In this document: in pieces, positions 1 through 11,769 of the stretch
Position numbering within the stretch: position 1 is the first letter of the stretch
Layout of the letters: every line of letters begins with the position of its first letter
Notes under the pieces: model-generated
What the model saw: only the letters and a program-made list of their open reading frames with translations
What the model was told of the DNA's origin: nothing
Database searches by the model: none
Source of the DNA: Siphonodentalium dalli
Taxonomy: Eukaryota > Mollusca > Scaphopoda > Gadilida > Siphonodentaliidae
Length of the DNA stretch: 64,000 nt
Direction of reading: 5' to 3'
NCBI GenBank assembly: GCA_032622095.1
Contig: CP136066.1
Coordinates: forward strand, 65,351,778-65,415,777
Program-made: the position numbers and the translations under genes

Positions 1-2113
1 CGAATATGCTTTAGTAAGACACATGTGTATTATCGGCACGCGCAGCGATGTAAGAGGTTAGTTCAATGGTATCGATCAATAATTATTATGTTAATTCGAA
101 CATAATTAAGAAATTATATGTGTGTTCGGTTATTTATAGTGTTGACTGTGAGATAAACATGGGTGATAATAATTCTGTCAACACGAAAAGTCGCATTTAA
201 AATGGAGCTATATTTTTGTCATGAAGGTGTCTTTACTTCCTCTGGTTGTGATAAGGAAATCAATATTAGTTTTAGTTAACCCCAACCGTTTCGAGATCGT
301 TTTTCCTTGTTAAAATGTGATTATGTGATAAACAAAAATTCAAATTCGTCGCAATTTTATATACATGCAGTATTTATTAACCTCGTCCACTAAATTCGAT
401 TAACAAATTTCGTATATAATTGCGACTCATTAGAGATCCTCTATTAATGTTACTTCTTATGTCGTTATATATTTAGTATAGATTCATAATTATGATACGC
501 ATGTTGCGTTCATATATGCTGGCACCATATGGTTTTCTGTGACGGAATGCATGCCACAAAATATCAGGCAAACTTGCGAGTGTGACAATACCAACGTACA
601 CTAAGAGGCATATATACACTTATCCATGGGGTGTCCATGTACTTTATACGAATTGCATGCAGTTAGTGTTGCTTCGCGTGGCTGTCTTCTCGGAATAATT
701 GTGAACCCCATATCCATACTGACATCAGAGAAAACGGGCCATTATGCTGCTGATTATAAGGTCCGCTATAACATAATACGTATCATACAGTCCCATTGAT
801 TCGTGTGTATTGTCACTGCGCATTAACCGAGCGTTGTCATTATACCATGGCGCGTTTTTCTAAATCATATATCGATATAAGCTAGCTTTTTGTGAAACAC
901 AGCATGATATGACTAATATGGTTATAAAGACACCGTTTCTACGGTAGGATTTATATCGAGTGACACACGATGAAGCTATTCTAGTTCTTAGCTGAACACA
1001 TATCTTTGTGGCATAATCGTGATGCACATGATTCAACATTGAAAATCATTCACTTCAAAAGACCGGTATCAGCTTGAAACCTTCTATATTGGTGACACTC
1101 GTTCCATTATAAGAGTTGACTTGCAATGGCTTTTACATTATAAAGCTTTTTCACGTAGCACACCCGCACCGCGTCTTCCTTGCTGAGCAAAATGGAATTA
1201 TCGTTTGGTGAAAATCTGTATAATAGTTCATCGATTGTCTCCCTTTGTCAGCAAAGGGTTGTTATGAAAACCCTCACCGGACACCGATATCGATTCCGTA
1301 ACGGAACGCACACGGAAAACAAAATGTCAGAACGTCTTGATTGTGCATGACTATAATATAAGTTACAATAGACAATAAAAGTGACAACTGTTGAAAGCTA
1401 TACTCAAGCATATGAGAAAGTCAGCTAGCACTCTACGGTGTGTCGATATACATTTCAACAGTCGGCGTTATTGTGTGGAATGTTTTCATGCAATTCCTGA
1501 ACAATCGGTTACCGGTTCCAGACAGCTTCTTTGGCAAACAATGCCATCTCATGGCACAGCTCAGTCGATATAATGAGGCATTTCAAACAAACAATGCTTC
1601 GGCAAATCGACGCGAAAAGACACCGATGCTACCATGCACTGTATCATACTCGCAGTAATGTAGCTAGGCCTCAATTTCTTCATTGCAAGTTGAAAGTCTC
1701 CATCGCCCCCAAAATAGTCATATCCAAGATAACATTAAAATATATTTATATAAAAAAACAAAACAATAACAAATTCAACAAAAAATAAATAAAAAATCGA
1801 ACTAACTAAAAAAAAAACTCATATAAAATCAAAATTAAAACAAACAAAATAAATTCAAAAACAAATTTGAACGCGGGATAATTAGAACAATATTCACTCA
1901 TGTATTGTGGCCGATATAAATATATAGCCGCACAATGATTATTGGGCAGAATGGCATCATTTGATGGAAATATATATCAACCATACATTCAGTAGTATAC
2001 ATAAATTCACGTATATTATTTCTACACGATAGTATGGCATTTGAGATTATCCAATTTATGTGTGCAATCTATATGTATGAAAATAGTGACCAAATGTTTC
2101 TCTTTTATTTCAG
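1..2113. other. Non-coding DNA upstream of the terminal exon, probably intron
   Basis: No coding exon, RNA gene or TIR element was recognised here. Open frames are short, overlap one another and show no protein-like composition. The stretch at 1730-1870 is extremely A-rich on this strand. Because a 3' splice site ends the region at 2113, at least its distal part is inferred to be the last intron of the gene whose terminal exon starts at 2114. The upstream exons were not found in the window and may lie before position 1. Confidence 0.4.
2097..2113 (+). promoter_or_regulatory. 3' splice site (acceptor)
   Basis: A polypyrimidine tract (TTTCTCTTTTATTTCAG) ends in AG at 2112-2113, directly before the Ser/Asp-rich open frame. 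The tract and its position are visible in the sequence. That it is used in splicing is inferred. It decides the exon start and leaves one base of a split codon. Confidence 0.55.
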
Positions 2114-2297
2114 AATGCAACACGGAAAAGGTGGCCCAAGGCATGATGGAAGTCCTAACAGCAGTTTTAGTTCCACTCAGTTAGATCACGATTCCATTCG
2201 TTCAGACTCTCCCGATCTTAATTTAACGGACGATGACGACGATGATATAGACATAGACGCAATAGAGTCCCCCGTCAGTTCACCGTGTCCAAGGTGA
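2114..2297 (+). CDS. Terminal coding exon (C-terminal 60 residues) of an unidentified host gene
   Basis: This is the best protein-coding candidate in the window. A pyrimidine-rich tract followed by AG ends at 2113. The exon begins with the last base of a split codon and then reads 60 codons to TGA at 2295-2297. The peptide is hydrophilic: a Gly/Arg/His start (HGKGGPRHDG), a Ser/Asp-rich middle (DSIRSDSPDLNL), then an acidic run of six Asp followed by IDIDAIESP and a short Ser/Pro/Cys tail. This looks like the disordered acidic C-terminus of a nuclear or regulatory protein, but no family is recognised and no domain is visible. The frame stays open upstream of the splice site to 2034. A translation starting there would have a hydrophobic leader unlike the rest, so the spliced reading is preferred. 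Local GC is higher than in the flanks, and a polyadenylation signal follows about 180 bases after the stop. Confidence 0.55.
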
Positions 2298-2500
2298 TGG
2301 GGCGACCTGCTGTTCATGGTTACAGCTAAACAACTGGATAGTTCATCGATATGATGCGCGCGCATCCATGATCATTATGACGTCACGGGCACGCGTTCGG
2401 AAGACGTGGTGTTCTTAGCGGCGCGTCCCTAAGTCGGGATTAGGAGCAATCCCGAGCGCAGAGGGACTGTGAGAACAAATAAACAATCGAGGAACATTTG
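2298..2500 (+). other. Inferred 3' untranslated region with polyadenylation signal
   Basis: The stretch after the stop codon is GC-richer than the surrounding DNA and ends near a canonical AATAAA at 2478-2483, so cleavage would fall close to 2495-2510. It also contains a TGACGTCA palindrome at about 2378-2385, which matches a cAMP-response-element core, though it may be fortuitous here. There is no sign of a further coding exon. Confidence 0.4.
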
Positions 2501-2695
2501 CAGACTTAATACGAAACATCATCGACACACAATACTCTTAATCCTTTGATGTATCTGTGAATGATTAGGGTGGAACCATAGTGGCAGGCAGATGAACTGA
2601 TATTGACCCTTCTCAGGGATGTTCACTCTGCTACCATGAACACTTTCAATTATCATAGCAAAAGCAGCTCTTTTTCGGAAACTAAGAATGCATAA

Positions 2696-2973
2696 GGGTA
2701 CGTTCACACTGCTGGAAAAATTACCTTGCACATTTTCATAAATTCTTCGTAGATGGCTATCTATTGCACACTTTTGAGTAATAGATTTGGAATTACATAA
2801 TATGTGTCTTCGAATGTTTACCTCTAATCGGAGGAATCAAACTGCACGAGTTCTTCTGTGATTAAGAAATTACATATATTTCACTGCACGTCCTATATAA
2901 CACAACATCACTTTGCTATACGAATTGCATTGAAATTTCTGGGCATATTTGCCAGTGTGTGAACGCACCCTAT
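2696..2973. mobile_element. Short non-autonomous TIR element, GTTCACA-type, copy 1
   Basis: The left end reads GGGTACGTTCACACTGCTGG. The right end, reverse-complemented, reads GGGTGCGTTCACACACTGGC. The pair forms imperfect terminal inverted repeats around about 280 bp with no coding capacity. The internal sequence at 2750-2830 resembles 4470-4530 inside the larger copy at 4006-4808, which supports one family. The superfamily cannot be assigned because no clear target duplication was identified. Confidence 0.6.
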
Positions 2974-4005
2974 AGTATATCACTTGCATGTATACATTTA
3001 TTCTGTGGACAAAGTGGCCTTCACTATTTAATATGTTTGTTTAGCTACCTTAAGCTTTTACCAACTGTTCCAACGAGGTCTAAATTGTCTTATTGTCAGA
3101 AATGTCACATATGTACCCAACTCGACTGTCGTATCTCTTATAAGTGACGTATAAAGCATTTTTACACCAAGGGAGATAGTCGCGCTTAATATGTCCTATA
3201 AGATTTGACATCCAAATGATATTTTTGTCATAATTTCATAAACCAAATACTTCTCGGCTAATTATAAAACCAAAATTAAAAATTTACTTCCATTGAGCAA
3301 TATGTATGCCGAATTATAAATTAGAAATGATCATTCGGCATTAAGATGGTATCTTAAAACATAAAACAAAGTAAAAGTACGTGTCTTTATATTGATATTT
3401 CACAATTTGATCCTTCCAGGAAAAGGATTTTTGTTTTTTTCTATTTGGTTTTAGGAAATGAATGAATTTATGGATAAGTAATTATTCTAGGGCGTCAGCT
3501 CGGATAGGACAATTTTATGTGATTCCTTCGTCAATTCATCTGGTTGTTCGAAGGTACCTGACACAATTATAGCGAGTTTTCGATTTTCTGATTTGAAATT
3601 TATAACTTCAAGAATTGAACTATTAGATTATACATTTTACTTGGCAGGAAAATAACCCAAGTGAAACGAATATTTGTTATATAAAACGACCATACACCAT
3701 TTTTAGTATCACGGTATATGAAACACAGCATCTATATATCATGCATTGTGAGTTGCCGATATCCATAACATAACTGATTTTTTTTAGCTTCGTGCGAAAT
3801 TTTATTGACAAATTATGGTTGGCAAATGATTTTCTCAGCCATTCACAAACATATTTTAAATCAGGGGATATAAACTTCGCTATTACGAGATTACTGACAT
3901 TTCATCACTATAAGTTCATACCACATATATAAGATGCCCACAGTGACCGGAATGTTCTTATCACTTATCATCATTTTACTCTATACGTCAAGCACTATAT
4001 ATGGC
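2974..4005. other. Unannotated AT-rich stretch
   Basis: No gene, RNA or structured repeat was recognised. The only open frames are short and have no recognisable motifs. The DNA is AT-rich with scattered homopolymer runs. Confidence 0.3.
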
Positions 4006-4808
4006 TACGTTCACATAGCTGGCTAAATTGGTTGTCAAAATATCAGGCGATGAAGCGTTTCATATGAAAAATATGACAAATGTCACGCAACTGTTATACA
4101 GAAAGACGAATATCCAACATAATTACGCAAATCGACATTTCAGTACATCATGATCTGACAGACAAGTTGTTCGAGAATAGGAAATTTAGTACTGAAAGTA
4201 TGCGCGGGAACACAACATTTTCAACGAATATAAAGAACACAAATTCAAGTGACGTAGTACCCTATTCGCAAAACTTATTTGTCGTTCATAATGCGAAATG
4301 TGTCTGTTAGCCGATTTAACATTGACTGTATGCACGACTATCCAAATTAAAGTGAACAAAATGGCATCAGCTTTGATAATGCAGCAAACGACCGACTTAG
4401 TCGCTGATTGGTAGAAAATACCTGCTAATAATGATTTGATTGACAGCTGTGGAATGGTCCATTCTTCATATAGATGGATATTAATGCAAACTTTTTGAGG
4501 AACAAATTATGGGATTATAGAATATGTGCATTTGAACGATATATCGCTTATTTAAGCAGTGAAATGGCGTGCGTTATAGTACGATTGTTTCTGGCAAGAT
4601 ATATAAAAGCTAATTTTTGCCAAATATGAGTTGTATAATACATTAAGAAGCGACAGAGTTCCCACTACACACAACTGCTACACACGTAGCAAACGATGGG
4701 GCATGTGTATCTTATAAGCAATATGTTGTTCATATTCAAGCACACAACAACCCCATGACCAATTACCTGCAAAATAGTCAGGCCAATTAGCCAGCATATG
4801 TGAACGTA
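4006..4808. mobile_element. Non-autonomous TIR element, GTTCACA-type, copy 2 (803 bp)
   Basis: The two ends are inverted repeats of about 26 bases. Left begins TACGTTCACATAGCTGGCTA. The right end, reverse-complemented, begins TACGTTCACATATGCTGGCT. Both ends carry an outermost TA, which could be a TA target duplication or part of the repeat. Inside are only short open frames with no transposase motif. It shares terminal and some internal sequence with 2696-2973, so it is probably a longer deletion derivative of the same family. Confidence 0.65.
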
Positions 4809-5045
4809 AGTTAAACTGTATAGGCGTTTCTCATTTTCTATTGTAGTCATCTTCCAACTAGTCTTCGTGTGTAGTCAATACGTTTAATTGAGTTTGCCAT
4901 CAGAAATCGCTGTGAGTTTTTAGAGGTGTTTTAGATATATTCAGAAGAAGTTCTGTCTAAGTGTTGGACCAATTTGTTCGTCCCATCTACATCATTGGAA
5001 TCACTAACTTTCAATATGTGTTGTCAGTTGGGGAAACCAACTGTT

Positions 5046-5437
5046 TTAACCCTTTACCCAACAAACCGGCCAAATCCGGCCAAATAAAGCTTCAACAGCC
5101 TAAAATATCTTCGGTCTGTCTCAATAGAACCATACAAATATGGATATCATTGGAATCGGCTCCTTGACCACATTGTGATAGTTACAGTTATGCCCTGTGC
5201 CAATGCATTCTCTTATATATGCGAGTCGACCATAGGTCGCCTCGCATATATAAGAGAATGCATTGGCCTAAAAAAACCCTTTTTTTTACCATTTTTTCTT
5301 ACATTCTTTAACAATTTTTATAATTTTTAATGTGTTAAGCCATTGCATTCTCTTATATATGCGAGGCGACCTATGGTCGACTCGCATATATGAGAGAATG
5401 CATTGGCACAGGGCCGTTCTGTTGGGTAAAGGGTTAA
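5046..5437. mobile_element. TTAA-flanked (piggyBac-type) MITE, CCCTTTACCCAACA subfamily, copy A
   Basis: The element is bounded by TTAA at 5046-5049 and 5434-5437, with inverted termini CCCTTTACCCAACA and TGTTGGGTAAAGGG. TTAA target duplications and CCC-starting termini are diagnostic of piggyBac-superfamily elements. Inside are two near-perfect inverted hairpins, at 5199-5267 and about 5339-5407, each made of the shared core GCATTCTCTTATATATGCGAG-type arm (21 bases shortened here to TGCATTCTCTTATATATGCG) and its complement. The second hairpin has small mismatches. The part at 5050-5165 reads as an open frame that recurs in other copies, but it has no recognised function. Full-length relatives lie at 22221, 29971 and 36652. 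Confidence 0.85.
5199..5267. repeat. Near-perfect 69-base hairpin inside TTAA MITE
   Basis: The left arm starts GCCAATGCATTC and runs through TATATATGCGAG. The right arm is its complement, and the loop is the short palindrome-like GTCGACCATAGGTCGCC region. The same unit is repeated, sometimes in the reverse loop orientation, in every full copy of this subfamily and once more in this element near 5339-5407. If transcribed it would form a stem of about 30 bp, similar in size to a small-RNA precursor. That use is inference only. Confidence 0.7.
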
Positions 5438-5867
5438 ACTATGATACCCGGTATTGTTGTTTTTTTTGCAACATGCTACTGTTGTGTCGTTGGTCGCGGG
5501 TGAATGTTATACTCACTTTCTTAACAGTTAGAAATGTGTATGATTACAGTGCAAAAGTGTCTATTTCTTATTATTACGCAATATTCAAATTTTCTCGTGG
5601 AATATTTTATCAGTTTGCGTTATTCTAATCACCCGTACTCGGTGCGACTTAAAAGGGAATAGTATCCGAATTGATTGTTATTATATATGACTCAAAGTTA
5701 ACATCTTGTCTATTAACACGCCGATTACGGTGTGCGTGCCTTATTCTCTATCCGAGAAAAATATCGAATGAATTTTCCAACCACGTATAATACTCTTACT
5801 GGAAAATATCAGCAATACATGCAGCTTTGGTATTATAATACGACCCATGTCAAACTTAGCGGTGCTG
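5438..5867. other. Unannotated interval between two MITEs
   Basis: Mostly AT-rich unique-looking DNA. No coding sequence or repeat structure was recognised. Confidence 0.3.
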
Positions 5868-5869
5868 TA

Positions 5870-6196
5870 CACTAAATCCGGCCATTTATGGGACCATCTC
5901 CTGGTACATATATATACTCAACAGAATATATGCAACAAATGAATGAAGTTGAGCCATGAGTTAATGCAAAAAATACACTGATGTGCTCTTTGAACTATAC
6001 AAACAACATGGTAATTATAATGAAAATTAATTTATGACTACAGTAATAAATTAATTTTCATTATAATTACCATGTTTGCATCGTTCATAGAGCACATGAG
6101 TGTATTTTGCACTCTTCATGGTTCAAATTCATTCATTTGTTAGATATATTCTGTTGAGTATAAAAGAATATGGTCCACAAATGACCGGATTTAGGG
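5870..6196. mobile_element. TA-flanked palindromic MITE, CTAAATCCGGCCAT family, copy 1
   Basis: The element is flanked by TA at 5868-5869 and 6197-6198. Its termini are CACTAAATCCGGCCATT and the near complement AATGACCGGATTTAGGG. Almost the whole element is an inverted repeat. The arms contain matching stretches such as CATGGTAATTATAATGAAAA and its complement around a short centre near 6035-6050. TA duplications and full-length hairpin structure fit a Tc1/mariner-mobilised MITE. There is no coding capacity. Confidence 0.8.
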
Positions 6197-6198
6197 TA

Positions 6199-9100
6199 CC
6201 CCCCACCCCCATTTAATACTCATATAGGCATATTTCTGATGGCGTAGTTCGACAGATTAGGATTTATTCCATATCTTCACCGTTATGCGAACCAATTTCA
6301 CACCCAATCGTCATATATTACACCGTTCACTTTACGGAATGATATTTCTTGTCATGTTGAGTATTTATGTTGAACCCCGATGCTTGATTCATTGTCAATC
6401 CATTTCTTCTTTGTCTCTTTTATTTGTGCTGAGGCGATTGTCTATGTTATGTTAAAGACGATTGTTGCCTTGTGAGACTGTTTTACTTTATTTATGTACA
6501 TAAATTAAATTAAGGAGAATGAAAATTATTATAAGTATCATTTCGTCTCTATCATTTTCTTATTCCCCGCGGTACCAGGGGTAATTATCGATCGGTGCAT
6601 GGAGTATTGAAGAAACTTCACCTCTTCCCGCCAACATGTCTAACAGCAAACACTTCAATGTAACTTTTGAAGAAATCGCATGCAGTAGAAAGATAATCTG
6701 TTACAAATATTGGACTAAAAAGTTATTTAATAGAACGATTATAGAAAAAGATATTCTAAAAATAGTAATATTTCCTGTTCCAGTTCATATAAAAAGAAGA
6801 CTTTTTTCCTAAAATATTATTTACACCGCTCCCCTCAGAAATTCAGAACGTTCATGGAAACGATACACCATCTTTAAATTGTCCATGAGCTATAATGACG
6901 AGCCCCCCAACATGTTGATTATTGTTTATATGGCTTATGACAAGCGAGTTAACTCTACCATTTTATCTCATTCCAATCGGTAGCACATGAAAAAACTTAT
7001 ATTCTTGGTGAAACTTTCATTTACAAAACAACATGTAGTCGGATCGAGATATGTATGTTTTAGAGTATGAGGGGAATCCCAAAATGAAGTCTAAAACAAA
7101 TGAAAGTAATGCTAATGCATTTATTCTCATTTTCAAGGTAATGCGAATGATAACTGTTATGCAGAAAATAACAAGTAATGGCAATGCATTACTTTGCAAA
7201 TTAATGGACCCATCCCTGCCAACAACATCACATCGTTATAGCTAACCTAATCTACAAAATTAACGCTCAGTCCAAAAATGGTTTCCTGGGTCAACATAGG
7301 CTAAAACTATATTATCTTGGAACATTTACGATATTCCCTTGGAGCAAGAAAAGTATCCATGTCTGAATTTGAATCTGAAATTAAATCGCTATAGGAAGAT
7401 GTTGAACTTCGACTAAATGTAATGAGAAATCCGAATGCATTTTTTGTCGCCTTTCATTATCTGTTTTGATCGTATGACTTCAATATATTCTCATGAATGC
7501 TCTTGGGTTCCCCTTTTAAATGATGTGTGATAACATATATGCTGGAATGTTATTTGCAGCTTTATAAGAAGAACTATATATATAGCTATTTATCATATAC
7601 CCCATCCTATCATATACAGCATATACATCCTACCTTAATTTGAGCGAAAATATATATGTGTGAGGATTTGTGTGTGTGTGTGTTGGTGTGAGGAAGAGGG
7701 TGTGCGTGTACACGAGTTTATGGTTGCTTCAGCCGCTATAGGCCATATCACGATGTCGTCAGTTTTGCGGGTGGTTAATTTAACAGCGCAAGTGGTTAAT
7801 TTAACAGGGAAATAACCTCACGTAAAATGCACGAAAAAGTCTCATTGAATGGATAGGGGGTATATTGCACGCGAGACAAGAAGGATGCATAACAGACGTC
7901 CAATCTGTCTTAATATTTTCAGATACAGAAGCAATGCAGGCAGGTCATTTATTATGTAATCTTTCTTTTAAATCGAAGAATTATAACATATACACATTAA
8001 AGGTACTAAATCCGACCAGACGATCCCCATATCATCAAGTTACAACAACAGTTCTTCAAAATAGGCTTTAGTTATCAGAATCGATTAGCTATACAAAAAA
8101 ATCATGCCAAAAACTGTCAACTATGGTATAAAATTTCCCAAAACTTGTTATTTATCAACATGTTGTTCATGAAATATGGCCGTACTATCACTTGATTTTC
8201 ACAAAATTATGCCATATTACCACTTGACTTTAGAGTTATCTTCATCCACAATTTTGTCCGAGACCGTCGCCTTGACGAATTGTTGCCATGCCACAAATAA
8301 GTACATATCTCGAGAAATAACAAATTTCAAAAATCGATATTTGATCACTCTGAGTCTCTGAGCTTTGATGGGTGGGTTCCTCGAAAAGAGTAAACTATTT
8401 TTTACCCCCGAAGCCAAAGAAATAGTAATTTGGGAGCGTTAATTCGGATTATGCATCTATAATTGGAAGTTTAAATTGATATCAGGTCAGCGCTCTTTGG
8501 TGATAACTCACGAGGCACTTGGTAGATCCTTAGATGTGGCTAATTAAAGATTATCAATAGGATATAGTTGCAGACATATGAATAAAACAGGAAACAGATA
8601 ATAGGGACAATTGGATATGTCTGTTTTCTGAAATGTACAAAACGTCGAAAACAAACAATGGATCGAAAAAATTTAAATCGACGGTTGATATGCATTGTAT
8701 CGATAAAGGTGTGAGGACGGTGGCGTATCGACTAGATCTGTGGCTGGCTGGATGCTGGAAGTCAGTGCATGTTTGAAAACGACCCATGCATTTGTTATAG
8801 AATAGCTAATATGGATGTTTGTTATACAAGCATTGGTGTTTAATATTTACCGTCTTAGCAATCGACGTTTTATCACAACCAACACGCTTGCTAATTTGTC
8901 TTATCACATTTACTACACATAAAGGACATAAATTGAACTAAATCTCTATACATGTATATTGAACACGGTTATATTCCGTTAGTTTTCCCGCGAAATAAGA
9001 CATGTCCGTTTGCGTCCATGACGACTCACATGTATAGATATAGTATCACCGCCAGATATTAGCACAGATGTATCCAATCCTGTCCATTGTCAGGTGAATG

Positions 9101-9960
9101 GGACTCTCAATACTTACATGACCACATGGTGGTTATCATTTAAACGGGGGTCGATATTTGATTACTCGCGTTTCGTCGAAACATGGACATTTAATTGATG
9201 TATAGTTTCTTTCTGTTCTGTACCAATCAAGCCATGTTATAGCTTGCAGCATAATGAAAACTATATATAAGGTTTCCCAACTAAGGAAATGCAATTGAAT
9301 ATAAAATATTTGCTTGACAGCTGTTCAAAACCACGAATTTTAAATCTGATGTTTGATCCTTGATTCGTGTGTATAAGTGAGGTTTCACAACACGCAATTG
9401 TTGCAAAACATCTTTTTATCAAAGAACTCGAGCAATGTGAATTTACTTAAACCAGAAATGCCTTTCTAGTGCTTCAAAGCGTTTGTTCTTAAACGATGTT
9501 GTATTTGCAGACGTTTTGACTTCAAGTCTATAGTACATCTGCGAAGTTAATATTATGTTTTATCATATTTGAGCATTGAGGTCGTATTCATGAATTCAAC
9601 ACAAAAGACCTCGTGTCCACAGCTTTTTCGCGATATAGTTACCAAACATTTGCGTTTCGTTTTTCATTGATAAGTCTTGTACCTGTCGATTGAGTGACGT
9701 ATACACATTGAGGACGTCTGGTCGCTATGTTGATTAATGTATCATATCATATACTTCTTGCACCGAAGACCTGATAAGTTCTTTGTAGGAAAGGGGGGTA
9801 ATTTGGATTCCCAACTACGTCTCATTACACACCATTTGGAGACAACCTATATATTCAACATTTGTCGTGCTTTAGCATTCATAAAATAAATTGGCAGTTT
9901 CAGATCGACACAATGTAGGTCGACATTGCTGCAATAATTTAATTATCAAACCGATATTTA
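6199..9960. other. Long unannotated stretch
   Basis: About 3.7 kb without a recognisable gene or element. Visible minor features are a short TG-rich tract near 7668-7690 and a direct repeat of GTGGTTAATTTAACAG at 7773-7814. The open frames here overlap on both strands and look random. Confidence 0.3.
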
Positions 9961-9976
9961 GTATAAAGTATTGGAA

Positions 9977-10220
9977 GGATGTTGATGATGCTATAAAGAT
10001 TATGATGATTATGACGATGTAGGCAATTATGACGATATATGCCTATATAATACTGATGATGATGATGATTATGATAATGGTGATGATGCTGATGATGATG
10101 ACGATGGCGATGATGATAAATATGATTATGAAGACGTAGACGATGACACTGACGACGATGATACTACCAATAGGGCGACGACGGTGATAGTGACGATGAT
10201 GGTGATGATGGGTGATGCTT
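9977..10220 (+). repeat. Imperfect GAT/GAC trinucleotide microsatellite
   Basis: Runs of GATGATGATGATGAT interrupted by TAT, GAC, GGT and GCT triplets extend for about 240 bases. One frame would read as an Asp-rich peptide, but there is no start, splice or flanking coding context, so it is treated as a simple repeat. Confidence 0.85.
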
Positions 10221-10601
10221 ATATTTGTGTTGTGTTATGTATATTGAGTGCAGTTTAGTCATGTTCTCATGTTGCACATATTGTTTCTGAGTAATAAACC
10301 ATTACAGAACAAGGAAATCGCTCCAGCCTATAGGGTACAAATTCACGAGGACATTTTAGCAGTAAGATCCTCTGGTCTCTTGTCTGTAATGTGGCGCATA
10401 TCACTCAATGCCCATGACATACATAGCGAACACTAGATCCGAATGTTTCCCCCTGTCATATGTAGAATTACAATACAAAATGGCGGCGCATACGTTGGGT
10501 TAGCCAGTAAGGTGCATAGCGTATTGAACGATCACAAGCCATCGATGGCGATGGCTGGTTCAATAATTACGGTTCTGCATATGATCAACACAAATGGAGG
10601 G

Positions 10602-10639
10602 TAACTTAATATGGCCATCTATGGGACCATCTCAACATA

Positions 10640-10687
<48 letters not shown>

Positions 10688-10921
10688 ATCAAATGAATGA
10701 ATTTGAGCGATGCATTAGTGAAAAAATACACTCAAGTGCTCTATGAACAATGCAACCAAACATGGTAATTATAATGAAAATGAGTTTATGACTCGAGCCA
10801 TTTATAGATCGCATGAGTGTATTTTGCACAAACCCATGGCTCAAATTCATTCATTTGTTTCATATGTTCTTTTGAGTATAATATAAAATGTCCCATCAAT
10901 GGCCGGATTTAGTTTATAGTA
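10602..10921. mobile_element. TA-flanked palindromic MITE, CTAAATCCGGCCAT family, copy 2, with (TA)n expansion
   Basis: This is a second copy of the element at 5870-6196. It keeps the internal segments GGGACCATCTC, CATGGTAATTATAATGAAAA and TCAAATTCATTCATTTGTTT, and the right terminus GGCCGGATTTAG. The left terminus is decayed (CTTAATATGGCCATC). A (TA)n microsatellite at about 10643-10685 has grown in the left arm where copy 1 has a short TATATA. Confidence 0.75.
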
Positions 10922-11700
10922 CCACTTTAATTCGTGTATCTGGACAACTTTGCCATTGGTTTAAGAATGATCGATAGTTTCGCGGCATGCATTAGAATAA
11001 ACTATATGTATATGGTCTTTCTTCAACCAATACATGCAAATGACGAGGCCTTGATATGGCATACTCAATGGAACGAATGTGTATTCATGCAAGCAAAGCA
11101 TATATATACCAAACCAAACCACGATGCAATGTATACGTTTCAAGTTGCGCATTGCAGAACCAACATCATCACACTACGTATGCATATGTGGGTAGAGCTA
11201 TGTGGTATATGGTGTTTATTGCTATATGTTTGTGGTATATGGTGTGCAACATCCATTATAAACCACAGAACAAGGCGACTCGACACAATTAAGCCAGGCT
11301 AGGATGGACTGTTATCGTAATATGTGAAGGGGAGGAACATGGTTCTCTGTTAGGAATTCCTTCTTATTCCGCAGCGAAATTACCTTCGTTTCTTCGAGTA
11401 ATTAGACATCAAACGAGCCGACCGTTGCTTATCTATGTAATATGAAGGTATATTGGCAGTAAGTCTGCACAGTGATATACTGATATACCGAAATAGCAAG
11501 TGGGCGACAAAAAGAAAACATGATATGTTTTACATAGAGATAACGATGTAGGTTCGCCTGTGTGATGCTGGGAGGTCAATAACATGAATCATATTTTGTT
11601 TCATTTATTCTCCCCAATTTATCAATTGAAGGTATTATTGAGGATCCACAAGTGCATGCACTCTCCTATATATACATATATAACACACCGACGTTTAAAC
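10922..11700. other. Unannotated stretch before the palindromic element
   Basis: The open frame at 10934-11302 is 122 codons long but overlaps long antisense and other sense frames, has no recognised motif, and is rich in Tyr/Ile/Met as expected from AT-rich DNA. No element was identified. Confidence 0.3.
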
Positions 11701-11769
11701 TCGCCCAGTCATTATAGTCAGGTTCGAAATGAAATAAAAGTGAAAGGTGCGGGCATTTTTCTTTCAGAA

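Noticed and set aside
4961-5167. Open frame recurring in several places (NPLPNKPAKxGQIKLQQPK)
   Set aside because: It recurs because it lies in the TTAA MITE. MITE copies are non-coding and the frame is open by chance of shared ancestry.
9977-10220. Asp-rich coding potential in the GAT tract
   Set aside because: Simple trinucleotide repeat without splice sites, start context or flanking coding sequence.
10934-11302. 122-codon open frame
   Set aside because: Longest frame in its area, but with low-complexity AT-driven composition, overlapping frames in other phases, and no homology recognised.
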